Assembly (NCBI GenBank): GCA_016801845.1
Contig: CM028906.1
Location: forward strand, 16,438,001-16,502,000
Length of the DNA stretch: 64,000 bases
Reading direction: 5' to 3'
From: Polydactylus sextarius
Taxonomy: Eukaryota > Chordata > Actinopteri > Polynemidae
Each line of letters opens with the position of its first letter. Positions within the stretch are counted from its first letter, which is position 1. A program made the position numbers and the translations under genes. Shown in pieces: positions 26,830 through 40,215 of this stretch. The notes below the pieces were generated by a model. It was not told where the DNA came from and ran no database searches. It saw only the letters and a program-made list of their open reading frames with translations.

Positions 26830-28440
26830 TTTTTGCTGTGAAGTTTTTGTAGCTGCGATCAGTCACAAGCTTATCTCTTCCTGCTGGCAAATCACAGCTG
26901 CTGGACTACAGGAGAACCTGGTGTAGCAGCTATCTGGCAGAGACACCACAATAAACCGCTGAGAAGAGGCCCACAATCACATCAGCGTGAGTGATAATAC
27001 ACTTTAGACTGGAAGAGTTTTGAAGGCTGTCGATGCGAGCGCTGCTGGCTGGACTGTTGAGTGTTATAAAGAGAGGCTGATTCCCTGCTGGCGCTATATC
27101 ACTTGACAGGTGAAGACAGAAGGAGGGGGAGGAACTGAACGTGGTTTGGGTCTCTCCAATGGCACATCACTCTGGGTGACCAATGAGAGGTGATGGGGGT
27201 TTATTGACTTGTCTGGCTTGATGGGCACTCAGTGGCTGACACTGCCGCATGCAACATCCTTCAACGCTAAACCAAATGGCTGAAGATGATCAAATCCGTT
27301 GTCCGCTAACCTCTTTACACCAAGGTACTCCTGGGATTACTGTCCAACCTGCCTTCCACACCCACCTTCCCTCTAGCAACAGGGATCCATGCATTACGGA
27401 GATCAATGTTATATACGCCATTTTCATCTCTCCTTGAAAGTGTGTCACAGAGGGAGTCCAAAAATAGAAATTCAAAGTCTGTCTACCTGTCCTGGCACAA
27501 CCTTGTCCAAGCCCTCACTTTGTGAGTCTGCCTCTGTGAGTAGAAATGTACTGTTCATTGGTGTTATTCAAGGTCCTGATAAAAAAAAAAGGTTTGTAAG
27601 TAACTTAACATTTAATATAAAGCTATAAAGGTTTAATATAGAGCTAACATTTAACTTCTGCAGCCCAGTGTAGTGTACATATAGGAGGAGAATATAATAA
27701 TGCATGGCCTTCACAGAGAGAAAAATAATATTTCAGGGGTGTTTTAAATTAAAGCAACTTAAGAGGTGGAAGACTGCTTTACCTTATATTAATGGTGACA
27801 ATAAGGCAATGATGTCCAAAGAACCCAACAGCTTTGGAGGTCAGCTTAATCAAATATCATTTTCTGAACATGAGCTGGGACATTCATGGGATCACTTTCA
27901 CATCTTTCTACACACACAGGGCTTTCTTTATGTGTAGTTCTAAAGAAACCTGGCTTAACTACTTGAAGGAGAAAGGCAGTCTAAAAGTTGGTAAGCCAAA
28001 CTACTGTTTCATTACAGGTAACTCTGCTTCAAGTTAAAGTAATCATGTTGAGGACAGAGCTATAGAATTGTGAGCTCCTCTCCTCAGATGGACTGTAAAT
28101 TGAGATGAACCTACTTGAGATGAACTCCTAATCAGCCAGCAGACACAGACAATCCCTCTGATGACTGGTGAAGGGTATTCATTGGAGGGGAGTTTAACAT
28201 CATTGCGTCTGATTGACTGGGCTCTCAACCACTGTGGGTTAAGGGGGCTCCTGGGGTTAGCCTGGTCAGAGAGAACAAGTGCAAGCAGGAGAGAGAGTCA
28301 AGAGGAGAGCGATAGAGAGGAGGAGAGGGGGCCCTTCAGTAAATAGGCAGTCCATAGAGAGTTGTGCAGCAGTCTAATGGAGCCTCATCACGGCCAGTCT
28401 GTCAGTCAGTCAGGTGAAACAAGGTCTAACGGGGTCCTAA
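26830..28440. promoter_or_regulatory. candidate conserved blocks
   Basis: The parts 26840-27250 (gaccaatgag box, tttattgactt) and 28040-28440 (ctcctaatcagcc, ctgattgactg) look constrained. The interval 27420-28030 is AT-rich and featureless. Confidence 0.33.
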
Positions 28441-28779
28441 TGAAGACAGCTTCACACCGAGTTGTCTTGAAACTGCCCAGCTAAAAAGCAGACACACTTA
28501 TTATCCATCTCCCATACAGTGGAATATTGCCCACTCAAAGTCTCTAACAAGAGCAAAGGAAGATCCAACTGTAAAACCAGGGCAGAGAACAACAGATTGT
28601 GTTCATTCTCTTTGGAATGAGTATTGTTGAGAATCAGCACAGGAGAGGGAGTAATGCTGCACTGTACAGCTGTAACTCAGTTGTAGACACAAAGCTGCAG
28701 GCCATATGCTGAAAATAATTACAGCTGTGCTGATACATACATTGCATGAAGCCAATACACATATTCAATTTATACCATA

Positions 28780-29660
28780 CAGAGGCGCTCATGGAATGCC
28801 TCTTGTCCAATCAAACATTCATGAATGAAATTACCTGTCATATGGGCTCTTTTATGACAACCTTACTGTAAATGTAATAGCCTTGTCTTTTGACTTTTTA
28901 TATATTGCTATTTTTTTGTAGCATGCATTGAACCAATCTATATGAAGACATTAAAAATATAAATTACCACAGTTTGCAAATGTTTCCCCAATCTTATTAA
29001 TTATGCACAACCATGACACTGCTTAAATGAGTCATTAAATATGCATGTGCACTTTGGGATACGGAGATTCCACAGATTTTTCAAACATTGCTGAGTAAAT
29101 GTTCCACGAAAAAAAAACACAGCAGGCCAAGAGGGAAATTAGGCCCAAAGCAGTAAACGGATAAAACTGGAGGTAGAAAAAAAAAAAAAAAAAAAAATTA
29201 TACTTCTTTCTTTATTCAACAGTAATATATCATCTACTCAGGCCAACTACAATAAAACCTCTTTTCAAACAAAATTTGATTTGGAAATCTGGGAAACTAT
29301 AACCAAAAACTGTTTTTTTTTCCAAAAGGCAATGCAACAGACCCACCAACAGGTCAGGAGCAATGAAAAATTCAATTGAGTCTAAAGCCCATTCTATAGG
29401 CCTAAAAGTGAAATCCTTTTAGGTTGGTATAGGAACAGTAAACTGGAGAGTGAATCATCCCTGCTGTCCATCCCAGCCCAGAAGCATTGCCTCAGGACAC
29501 AGCCTCTGGGTGGCCCCTAAACAGGCCTTGGCCTGCCATCTCTATGGTAAGTGCTCTGTCACAAGGCTGCCAGGGGCTACAGCATATGCCACCAAGTCCC
29601 TGGCGTATCCCCCCACAGTAAACACCGGCACTGCTAATGGAGGCATGATTCTCTGAACGT
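28780..29660. promoter_or_regulatory. candidate conserved blocks
   Basis: The part 28780-29065 contains a ccaatcaaac CCAAT-type site, attaattatgc and catgaatgaaattacc. The part 29440-29650 is GC-richer unique sequence. An A run (29177-29198) and AT-rich DNA separate them. Confidence 0.38.
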
Positions 29661-31189
29661 ACTGTATGTATGTCTGCCTGTCTGTCTGTGCCTCAAACTG
29701 ACCTTCAGCTGGCCCACTTCTTCTTCTCTCCGGCAAATGGCTTCACGGCTGGTTGACGCTGCACTGCCTGACTCACTACATGTGGGAAATAGAGACTGAG
29801 AAAAAGAGAAACACTGAGAGTAAGAGGGGGAGAAAAAAATCGTTTTATCTTTTCTTGACCTTGGGATTCCAAGAAAGACGTGAGTCCAGTGCACGAACCG
29901 TTTATGAGATATGTTGTCAGAGTATTTGTGTACATGCAAACAGGTGTACAGACACTCATGAACCTAAAACATACACCAAGAACACAAGACATCTACACAA
30001 ACATGGTATTAGCTCCATATTAAGGTTTGTCTCTGCTATGTCATAACTCATAACTATTAACATAAATGATGATGAAGTGTGAAGCCTGACAGATATTGTG
30101 GGGTGCTACAAGAAGAACTCTACGTATATATTTAGAAAAATAAAAGTATTGCAAACTCTGCTCCCAGTGTTATGCTCCTGTGTTATAATCACCATTGGTG
30201 TATTTTCATTGTTCAACATATAAACTCAGTCTTTACACATAATGACAGGCTTCTCAGCCATCCACCTATGTGTAAACAGTCTGCAAGGTCTGCTGAGTGG
30301 AAACTGCTGCTCTGACCTATGAGCCTTGGCAAACAAACCTTTCCATATATTTATTTGTGTTGACTTTGTTTGTACTGCATGCATGCCTGCTGCCAGTCAA
30401 GCATGCCCCTGCCCACACTGTAACCTATGTAGCGAAACACAATCATAGAGTGAAATAGTTTTAATAGACGCTTGGTACTTCTTTCCCTCACAATGGCCAG
30501 TGTCCCAGTGTGTGTCTGCCATTCTGTGGGCATCGAACATAATTACAGGGCTTTGTAGGTTTGTATAGGAGTATTGGGGCTAGATAAAGCCATCATTACT
30601 GTACACATACACTGTCGACGCACAACCCAGCGCTGGGTACAAAGCAATCACTACAACTGTATTATCTTTCCTGTACAAGTCTATAATTAGTTTTCCCCTT
30701 GTTAAAAGTGGGCATATGTTTCATGGAAGAATGAAAAGAAACAGATTACTTCAAACCTTAACCCTGTCCTATTTCACTGAGATAGTTTTATAGCAAGCAA
30801 AGATAAGAGGGGAGCTACAGGGAGGGACTTATAATGTGTCTCGATATCAGGGAGTATGTGGGGAGTTCAGAAGAAGAGTGGAATAAGGAGCCCGGGGCTT
30901 ATGTCTTCAAATCTCAGCTTTCCCAAGCACCGTCTCTGCTTTATAACAGTGAAGATGTTAGAGGGACGGGAATAAGTTCTGACACTGTACATTCATCAAT
31001 GCTCTTGCAGTATGCGTGTAAGCATGCTCATTACACACAGCCAATAATATCAATAATGCCAAATTATAGTATCACCTCTAGTGGCTTCAGTCCAATATGG
31101 TGCAATTAGTTTACAATATAGTTCCCCTTCTATATCTATATAGTATTTTAGCAGTGAAGAGGTTTATGCTGGCATCCATAAAACATAAA
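29661..31189. other. no gene seen
   Basis: Mixed sequence. Overlapping frames on both strands near 29630-30050 (about 100 codons) show no domain and no splice context. Confidence 0.4.
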
Positions 31190-31345
31190 GGGGTCACATT
31201 TAATTGCACAGGAGAGAGGAGATGAGACAAGACTAATTATCTTTATAGCCTGATGGCAATATTTTATTGAACTTCAGCACTAAGACCTCTGCTATGGGCA
31301 GTGGACATGATGAGATATACTCCCTGGGCGAAGCAGGTTTTTTGC
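31190..31345. promoter_or_regulatory. candidate conserved block
   Basis: Balanced segment with catttaattgc and gactaattatc sites. Appearance only. The following 31346-32160 is GA-rich sequence without a recognised gene. Confidence 0.35.
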
Positions 31346-32162
31346 AGCATCCATGATTCCACACTGCCAAAATGACAACATTAATATACTGACATTATGT
31401 ATTCATATTTGCTGGCCAACTACAAGAGGTGACTGTACAACTCCACAATTTCTCATACATATATTTGTATGAGGGGTTCTAATCACATTCCTTTTTTTTT
31501 TTTTTTATTATTCTTCTGGATGCATCTGCGAAATTAATGCACTGGTTTACAGCTAATGCAGCTCTAACACTAAGAAAACGCCAAGAGCCTAGGACAAGAA
31601 GGCAGTCAGGGGGAAGATGAGGTCGTAAGAGAGAGAAGACAGAAGGAGAAGAAAAAAAACAGAAAAATAAATTGAGTGAAAAACCCAAGAACAGAGAAGA
31701 GGGCAGGAGAGTGGTGTCATGGGAGCCGAGAGAGGCTAGTGCCATGCTATTGAGCGCCTGGAAGAGCACAGTCTCTGATTTCTTTCCCCTCTGTTTTTTT
31801 TTCCCCTTTCAAAGAGCACTTGAAAGCTCTTCTGAGGTATCGAGCAGGTGGGAGTGTATGTTAAGGCGGACTGGGGCCAAGGATGGGCAGGGCTGAGTAA
31901 AGCAGCTCCCTCTCTCTCCCTCACTCTCTCTCCAACTCACAGAAGTGCAGGACTCAGTGGTCCAAAGGCACAGTGGCCCAGAGCTCCAGCCAAGCGTCTC
32001 TGAGGAGGATTCAGCCAGGCAGAGGTGCAAATTGGAGGCGTGAGGCTGGGCAACTAGGATGAAGGCTAAGCACAAAGGCTGCCTAAAAAGTATCCTCACT
32101 TGGAAAGAGGAAAGCAAGGTTGATACATATTTCATCAAGAGATGGTATCTTGACACTTCAAC

Positions 32163-32185
32163 TTTTTTTTTTTTTTTTTTTTTTT
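32163..32185. repeat. poly(T) run
   Basis: Uninterrupted T run of about 23 bases followed by AAAAAC. No retroposon body is recognised beside it. Confidence 0.9.
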
Positions 32186-32740
32186 AAAAACACAAAAACC
32201 GCAAAACATTTGACATTGTCATTCTGAAATAATTTTACTCTGCTGACAATCACCAACTATATTGTAGATAATTTGGTATCATACACTATTATATGAAAAA
32301 TATCCCTTCAATTTGTCTCTAATTCTAAAGCTGTAAGCTCATAAAACTCAACTCATTGGAGGTCATTGCATATTTTAAATCAACAATATCAGAAGATACA
32401 ATGATGCCAGTAGGCATGTCTCAATACTAGAATTATTATTAGTCAATCCAAATACCAGTGGAATTTGACAGAATCACAGTCACACAATGGCACTTACACA
32501 CACACACACACACCTTTATTTTGTCTTTGACCCATCAGACAATTTTAACTGATTTTTAACTTAAAATATCCGCTGGGAGGAGCGCACACTCCCACCACCC
32601 CCTCCCATCTGAACACGCAGGCTTGCCCCCCGCCCCATGGAGAGCGGAAAGTTAACCTCGGTGTACCAGCCTGTAAGAAGTTGACTGGCAAAGTGAGATC
32701 GCTCCATTATCCTACTTGCAGGATGCAGCTTAACCTGTGC

Positions 32741-32760
32741 GTGTGTGTGTGTGTGTGTGT
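32741..32760. repeat. (GT)n microsatellite
   Basis: Ten GT units preceded by gtgc. A (CA)8 lies nearby at 32497-32512. Confidence 0.9.
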
Positions 32761-32799
32761 ACGCATGCACTCGCTCACTCACGATCTAGATAGTGACCA

Positions 32800-33025
32800 C
32801 GCACAGCTGCGGGATGGACTGAGTGACAGTGATTAGAGCCAGTGAAATACTGTTTGTTATGATTATTTTTGTTTTATTATGGTCAAATGAGACTGTGGGG
32901 GGGCGCCATAGTCTGGATATTGGTGGAAGTTAAAACAGAGAGAAAACCGATTTTCATAAAAACACATCGTCCTTAACCATAAATTCAAATGAATCTATAA
33001 AATCGATTTATTGCCCAGCTCTAGT
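32800..33025 (-). repeat. possible degenerate interspersed repeat end
   Basis: On the minus strand the segment starts ctagagctgggcaataaatc and runs into an aatcgatt-type region. This resembles the frequent fish repeat terminus GGGCTGGGCGATA. The other end is not found, so extent and family are uncertain. Confidence 0.35.
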
Positions 33026-33654
33026 GTTTATATTCATAACGGAAAAAAAATAGATATATATCAATGTTATAGCCTGACAGATTCAACATAAAGGCTTCAA
33101 CTCACCTATTCACTACTAAGTTAACATTAGCCTTTGCAAAGACTGTGTGTGGTGCCACATTTCCCAAACAATAATGGAACCATGGCTACTGGCTTTTTGT
33201 CTATAGCTTGTTAAGCTATATCCACATTTACTGCGCTATTCCACATGTTCCAACTGTTACCTTACCTTCCTTCTTTTTCCCTTTGCATTTTACAAAAGAG
33301 CTGCAGGGTTATTATGCTGCCCTCCCACAGGAATCACATCTCCAGCACCTACATCATCTGCTGTACCCACAGTACCAGTAGTATTCTATAAAGACATGTC
33401 CTGTCATGTTTTCAGACTTTTGGACTCTTCAAGTATTGGTTCTCATTTCCCAAGATGAAAGTATTGTCATGTTTTTATATGGAAATACTGTATATGGTGA
33501 GTCAAGGATGTTAATGATGATCCTTAACTTCATTCAAGTCATTATGACACATACGTTGGCATTGAGAACAGCATAACTCTACTGCATCAAATCAGGCTCG
33601 AAAGAAATATTGACGCAATTCACATTTTTTGAAGTTTGCACTTTAATATAATTG

Positions 33655-33905
33655 ATCAAAACAGCAGCCAGCCTTTGAATACTTGGCCCACCGGGAACAA
33701 CTTCAAACAGTATCAATTATAGAAATCGGCTCGGAGGAGTGGAGTCAATTCCCTATCAATAAAGTATTCAGCGGCAATCGGCAAGAGATTATGGGAGAGA
33801 TGAGCGAAGTGCGAGCCCAAAGGACTGCCTAAATCTACTGCACACTGGATGCTCCAGTAAACTAAGTAGCTTCAGATGATCAAACGTGAAGTATTCCAAT
33901 CAAAC
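33655..33905. promoter_or_regulatory. candidate conserved block
   Basis: Contains tatcaattata, two tcaat cores and cggcaatcgg within 130 bp, and is CpG-richer than the flanks. Inference. Confidence 0.38.
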
Positions 33906-34839
33906 AATAGAGCTACAGTAGCAGAGGCTGCTAATACAGTGTTAACCTCTGGAGAGCAGCTTTTAAGCCTTGACTGACTATATTTTTACAATTGGTCTTA
34001 TCTCTATCTATTGTTATGCTACAACTAAGCATCTTTAATCAATCAACTGTGTAGCAATCAATCTACACACAATCTGGGAAAACAGGATAAAACTGGATTG
34101 AGACATTCAACAAAATGCCAAACCGTGCCAGGCAACGTCAGTGGCTCTCAATAGCGATGAGATACTGTTGTAGCTAAACAGATATCTGTATCACTTTATT
34201 ACCCCCTCTAATTATGGAGCTACAAGCTTTTCTTGCGATTTTACGACTTTCCTCTGGACCATTTTACTGTTTGTAATTTTTGTAATTTTCTGTATGTCCC
34301 GTACATATAGTGAAGTTGACAATTAAAAATCTTTGAATATTTTGGTCCCAAAATGTGAAACATGAAAAAATAAAACACTTTCTTTTTTATTATTATTTCA
34401 TCAAAAACCTCCAAGGAGTGTCAACTTATCGATCTTAGAAATAAACTTCTTTATGTCAACCTATCGTGTTGCATCTCCCAAAACAAATAAATGCTTTTGT
34501 GAACATCCTGGTGGAAAAAGCTGACTTAAACAAAGAAGTCCTCGATTTAAATACAGCTAGTTTTTTCAGTGATCTGGAAACTGATACTTTCTGGAGACAA
34601 CACAAAGAAAGAATGGTATTAATCTTCAGCTCAGGCTTGTTAAACAATTAAGAGTGACTTATCAGATTTCACATCTGATCTACCAATAACACAGAAAATA
34701 CAAAAAATACATTCAAGCATACACACATCGACTCAGATGAATACATTTAAGTGTGCAACAACTTCTCCACAGTATCAGCATTACAGGTATAGATCTATTG
34801 ACAGAGCCGTGCCATATCAATGACACCTTCAATCTTTAC
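33906..34839. other. no gene seen
   Basis: AT-rich. Two overlapping opposite-strand frames at 34456-34651 (about 62 codons each) have no recognised domain. Confidence 0.35.
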
Positions 34840-35225
34840 AGGCCCTTCTCCCTGAAAGCCTCTGTTGCGACACAATCATTACAAATTGATTGCAAAATAG
34901 CTAACAATCATGATTAAATCATTAAATTCTTGTCTGCGCTTCAGAGAATGGGGAGAAAATTAACTTCCCACCAACCTCATTTTTTTCCAAACACGAAATA
35001 ATGATTTTCTGCCAGTCTAATTACAAAGCCAACATCTGATCAAGCCCGCATCCAGAGGGGATTATCACATGCGCCAGTATTAGACCTCATTACCAGCCTG
35101 AGTGCAGAATTATTACATCTTGTAATTGGATGGTGAGATTTATATACAGATCAGGCCGGTTTCTGTAAGATTGTAATTACAGGCTTCGTTGGTTAGCTAC
35201 TTATCACTCAGTAGTGGAGTGCAGG
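34840..35225. promoter_or_regulatory. candidate conserved block, homeodomain-site rich
   Basis: The most site-dense stretch of the window: atgattaaatcattaaat, gtctaattac, cttgtaattgg and ttgtaattacagg within 270 bp. This matches the style of deeply conserved elements around Irx genes. No alignment was possible. Confidence 0.5.
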
Positions 35226-35229
35226 AAAT

Positions 35230-36150
35230 CGGCGCGTGGAAGAGCATTTCATTAACCCCTCACCCTCTCAGGGGGGGAGGAACACTGTACCTTCCATGTC
35301 ACTTTTAGGGACAACAGCATCATGTACACATCAAAAAATTTATCACTCCCTCCTTTGCTCCAAACCTACTCAGAGAAGCCCTCACTTTGAGTGCTTTGCG
35401 GTGATGTCAATTATGACACCATCCGTTTTTACTCTTGAATAAGCTTCATTTTCTCATTAGCTGAGATAAGTGCACAATATTCCCTCAACAGCGGCTACAT
35501 GAAGCACCTTTCTTCACAATCAGCTGGCCAGGGTTAACAGGCTAAAAGCTCACCACACTGCGGGGGGTGGGTATGAGTGCATTGAGATGTTTGTGTATCC
35601 AACCATTCGGCTTCACTCATTTACAAAGCTACGAGCCCACAGTATCTTTCAACTCTCTCTGTGGGCAAAGCCTGTTCTATTTGCCTTTAGCTCCCGTAAA
35701 TTATTAAACACACTTTCTCCCCTTTTTTTCTTGAGCGAGGAGGACCTTAATTAATGGAGCGGGACACTTGTTAAGCACCTCACTTTCCATGGCACAAATC
35801 TGCCAGGTGTGATTAGACAGGGCCAGCGTGCTCCAGTTCATCAACAGAGCAAAGCAGTGAGAGATAGAGAAGCTTCTGCCGCCATCATCATCATTCCTCA
35901 TCACAGCTCAAGCAATGGCTGTTCTACTTACAAACAGGTCACTCACAATAAACCAAAGTAAATCTTCTCTGACGGTGTCGAGCTCTGACACCTTTTACAT
36001 ATGGTAATAAATTGAAAACGGGACGAATCTTGAGGCAAATGAAATGAAAAATGACAAAGGGGAAAAAATGAGAAATGTGTGTAACGTGAAGCTGATGGAA
36101 CACAACTCGTTTGCTGTTCACAGTCCTGCAACTCAGCAAGAAACGCCTTG
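35230..36150. promoter_or_regulatory. candidate conserved blocks
   Basis: Sub-blocks at 35340-35540 (gtcaattatgac, ctcattagctgag) and 35690-36060 (accttaattaatgg, ggtgtgattagac, caggtgtg E-box). Long balanced sequence with almost no simple repeats. Function is inferred. Confidence 0.47.
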
Positions 36151-36339
36151 ATCCACGTGTCAGGGTGACACTGGTGGTGGAAGAAAAGAAACTATCAGCA
36201 CCTCTTCACAGTTAACACCCATGCAACTTGCTCTTTCTCTGCATATCACCGAGCCCTCCCCTCTAACAATCAATACAGGCCTACATTTTATGAGACAAGG
36301 AGTTAACTTGTTCAATTATGCCACAGACAGCTCTATTCT

Positions 36340-37130
36340 TTTGTAACAAGTAATCTGGATAGTGAAATCAATACTGACAGGCTCACGGCACGCTGGCTAA
36401 TTTCATATTACCTCCAGCCAATGGCGAAGCAGCTCGTAATGGAGATGTAGTTCCACTTCATTATAAGAAAGGAGGGGGATCAATAACAGCACAGACACAC
36501 ACACGTCGACGTTAACACACACATGCACACTCAAGCAAAAAGGTCTGATTTTCCACACACAGACTAACACAAACACGTACGGGCAAAGAGGGCAACCCCG
36601 CTACCTCAGAGGCCCCAAGGGGCTACACAGAGCTGTCTGATGCAGGGCAGATGGGACGGGGAGGGTAGATGGGGGTCCAGGGTCATAACCCCCCACCCCC
36701 ACAAAAATAAATTACACTTCCAATTGTCAGCAAACATGTGCACATGCACGCAGCCACACACAAACACACACCTCTCCTCAAACTGTCAAGCAATCATGAG
36801 GGAAATATTTTTTATTCACTGATCCTCCACTGAGCACACAAACACACGCACATGCACGCAATTAACACTTGACTTCTTTACCACAAGGTCATAGTCTGAT
36901 TCAGACGATGTCTACAAGGAAAGGAGTCAAAAAGAAAGAGAGAAAAAAAATTAGAGAGGATAACCTTCAGATGGCGGATCAAGTCTTTGACCTCTGCAGC
37001 TAATTACAAATTAAACTCCATATCTTCTTTTGTAAAAAAAAAAAAAAAAATATATCTCCATTCTTTTTTCCCATTATTGTTATCACTCTGTAGGATTAGC
37101 TGGGGACTAAGGGGATGATGTTGTCTAAGC
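36340..37130. promoter_or_regulatory. candidate conserved blocks flanking a CA-rich stretch
   Basis: The segments 36340-36480 (ctaatttcatattacc, cgtaatgg) and 36950-37030 (gctaattacaaattaaac) look constrained. The interval 36490-36860 is CA-rich simple sequence. Confidence 0.4.
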
Positions 37131-37439
37131 CGATGTCAACTGTACAATTACTCGACTCATCCATTCCATCCCAGGAAAAATAAGACAGTGTAGATAAAGA
37201 TAAGCCGTCTTGAAAAAGAATAGGGATGTAAAGCCTTTGACAATTGCTAAGTACACATAGCAGTGTGACGCTTACTCTTGGTAAACAAACTAAATACTCA
37301 TTAGACGCAACTCTGACATTCCTTTTTTCATAACTTCCTATTATGCAATTTGGATTTATTGCACTCATTAATAATCTTTACCAGGTTAGGCTACAAGCAC
37401 CATGACAGCAGCATCGTTTAACTTTAGTAAAGGGCACCG

Positions 37440-37790
37440 GCACAACGGATGGCTACGTGAGAACGCATCTCAACTGCGTTAGGAGAGAACCCAATTAAAT
37501 GCATTTTAATCTAAATATCCCTCAATATGCTTTATTGTTCTCCTTTAATTTCCTTGCCACTATTCCATATGGAGCACCAGTTATCACACAGACAGGCTTT
37601 ATGAGCCCGACAGAGTTGTTCAACACTGGGGCTCATCAGTACTCTGCCATTAACAGACTGGCAATGTCTCAGCAACAGGGGGCACAAGCCTTTAACAAAT
37701 GCCTGGTGTTTGGTGGGAATGCAGTTATGGCTCACAGGAGATATTCAACATTTATTAACAATTAGGTGTACAGGGCATCCATCACAAGCT
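37440..37790. promoter_or_regulatory. candidate conserved block
   Basis: One of the clearest blocks: about 300 bp with cccaattaaatgc, a CATATG E-box, gccattaac and acaattaggt, and no low complexity. Open frames on both strands are incidental. Enhancer function is inferred. Confidence 0.47.
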
Positions 37791-38620
37791 GAAATGAGAG
37801 TTTGGTTGTGTAAAGTTTTATTGTGCGAATGTGAGGTTTCTCTTATCACTACCGCAGGGAAAAAAATGGTTATTGTGGTATCTGTGTGGATTGTAGATGT
37901 ATAAGTCACACATTTTATGATACAGTTTCTCTACTGCTGCTCTATTACACAACCTCCTTGTTCAGAAAATTGGCATTTCATTCGCTGTATCACCATTTCA
38001 TCAGTGCAAAGTGACTGTGCTTATTCAGCTCTATCTACAACTTTTGCTAAAGAACACGGATTTGTTACTGTAACTGGAGGATAGCTGCGGGACAGAACAG
38101 GAGAATTATGGGATGTAAGCAGTATGTGTGTGTAAGCAGGGAATCTGGTTAAGAAGGACCGTTTCTCCCTATGGCAAAGTGTTTTATCATTTATTAGCTT
38201 AACTATGTTCACATTTGGATACAGTACAAATACCAGTAATTTATGATTGGTCAAAACATAAACTTAATTTAATGTAGACTAGATATAAATTAAGAGCAAT
38301 CTCTAATCAGCTCCCCCAGGAGGTCTGAGTGCTGCTACTCAATATGACAGAACAAAATTGTAGGAAATTGCAATCTTTGCGAGAGGATCTATTTTTAACA
38401 ATTTACATTTCAATGTAGCAGACAGAGCACCGCATAGAAGACAGAAATAGAAATTGCAATCTGACTGGTAATTCAAGAATGTATTTTAGAATTTCTTTTA
38501 AGTTATGCAAAACACACACAAAGTATCATATTATGGCTTATCACACACAGAAAATGATAACTGAAGGTATGTAATCCAGTTCAGTTGCGATTAATTTTCA
38601 TTTCATACTTTCATTTATAT

Positions 38621-38740
38621 TGACAGTAGAAAGCCAGAGACGGGAAATGCAGAGCAAAGCCCACAGGCCAGACTCCAACCCAGGCTGCTGCAAAAAGGAC
38701 ACAGCCTTGTTCTGTTACACTGCCACTGATCTGCCTCTTT
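38621..38740 (-). repeat. degenerate SINE-like teleost repeat fragment
   Basis: The minus strand contains gttggagtctggcctg followed by ctctgcatttcccgtctct. It resembles, from memory, a common percomorph tRNA-like repeat whose B-box segment is followed by a CT-rich stretch and a short tail. The head is heavily diverged. Confidence 0.5.
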
Positions 38741-38791
38741 GATATAGGGATAGAAAAATATTGTGGCGAGATATATCAGTCGATCAGAATG

Positions 38792-38794
<3 letters not shown>

Positions 38795-38845
<51 letters not shown>
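38795..38845. repeat. (AT)n microsatellite
   Basis: Fifty-one bases of uninterrupted AT, able to form a cruciform. Confidence 0.97.
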
Positions 38846-38846
<1 letters not shown>

Positions 38847-39481
38847 CATCTTTTCGCAGCTCAGTAGTGAAGTTCATTGGGATATAAGACCAGTTTATGT
38901 AATTCATTTTACTTACATGATGTGTAATGGTTTATCGGTTGAAAAGTAGCTCAGATGCATTCACTGTCATGACATCTCAGCCAACTGCATTCCCAAGTCA
39001 TGACACTGTGTGTGTGTACCTATGACAGTTTTGTGACTCCAGGTGACTAGCTGGCTCTGGATACTTCAGTGTAAATGTCAGTCACACCTGCGAGACTAAT
39101 AGTATGGATAAGGGTGCAAAATGATCCGCACGAGTCAACTGAATAGTGCTCAACAGACACTCAGTGTCAGTAAGAGAGGGCATAATGCGTCCTCCCTCAG
39201 ATCCTAACCCTTTACTCCAAGGTGCCCAATCCCACCAGGTGGAGTCACTGATGCAAAAAACTTGGACGTGATCCCTCGCTACCTTCCCACCTGCAAAATT
39301 GCACCTCGGTACACAAGCCATAAAGCACTGGAAGTGAACCTGGACCCACTGCTGTCACAATTGCCACAATTCTTTACTTTTTTCCACCCATCAAATCCAA
39401 AAAATAAACACAAAAAATAAAACATTTGACCAAAAACTAACTTTCTTTCCTCAACATATTTAATAAATCAATAATAATAAT

Positions 39482-39508
39482 CTTTTTTTTTTTTTTTTTT
39501 TTTTTTTT
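39482..39508. repeat. poly(T) run
   Basis: Uninterrupted T run of about 27 bases after ATAATAATC. It could be a retroposon tail read on the minus strand, but no element body is visible. Confidence 0.9.
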
Positions 39509-39709
39509 ATTATCTCAGCTTATAAGTAATCTTCAGGCTACATATATTATCAAGTAAATAAATAAGGTAGGAGAAATTAAATAAATGCAGACAACAAATT
39601 GACAAACTGAGTAGATGTGGAATCACCTTGTACACTATCTGTGACTATGCGCATGCACGGAAGACAAGGGCTGAGAAACACAGACAGACAGAGACAGAGT
39701 TGAGAGATT

Positions 39710-40215
39710 GAAGATTCCGACTCACTCTTGCCCATTTTCACCTCCCATTATCTGATTAGCCTCCCATTTCTTCCCCATCAGTGCAGTGACCTGGATTTCG
39801 GTAGGCTAGTGATGGTCAGCCAGGGTGGGGTCTACAGAGAGGGGCTAAACCATTTGAGGATGGCGGAACCATAAATCAGCAGCAGCAGGAGAGAAGAGTG
39901 AGGGGGGGATTTATAAAGATGTTGTGCTCGGCCAGCCCACTTGTGGACACTGTGATGAATTCACAAGCACATTGCCAAGGCAAACTACTTCATTATACCA
40001 TGGCCCAGTGGTCATTAATCTCCCTGGGAGGCCAGCATCCTGGGGGATCGCCAGACCAGAGAATTTATTCAGGCCTGGAGGTACCCATTTCATTAGCCAT
40101 TCAATCTGTTCAGTCCCCCACACTCTCTGTCTCTACTTGCCATCATCACAGTTTATATTATCTAATAAATAGTAGCGAAATCCCTCCTATTTTCTCTTGT
40201 GTGTTGACTTCTTTT
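39710..40215. promoter_or_regulatory. candidate conserved block
   Basis: The part 39930-40120 is especially enhancer-like: attaccatgg-type sequence, gtcattaatc, catttcattag, ccattcaatc. The part 39720-39900 has ttatctgattagcc and a cataaatcagc site. No simple repeats. Conservation is presumed. Confidence 0.45.

Noticed and set aside
36969..36977. CTCF-core-like agatggcgg
   Set aside because: The core fits, but the upstream half of the CTCF consensus does not. Too weak to call an insulator.
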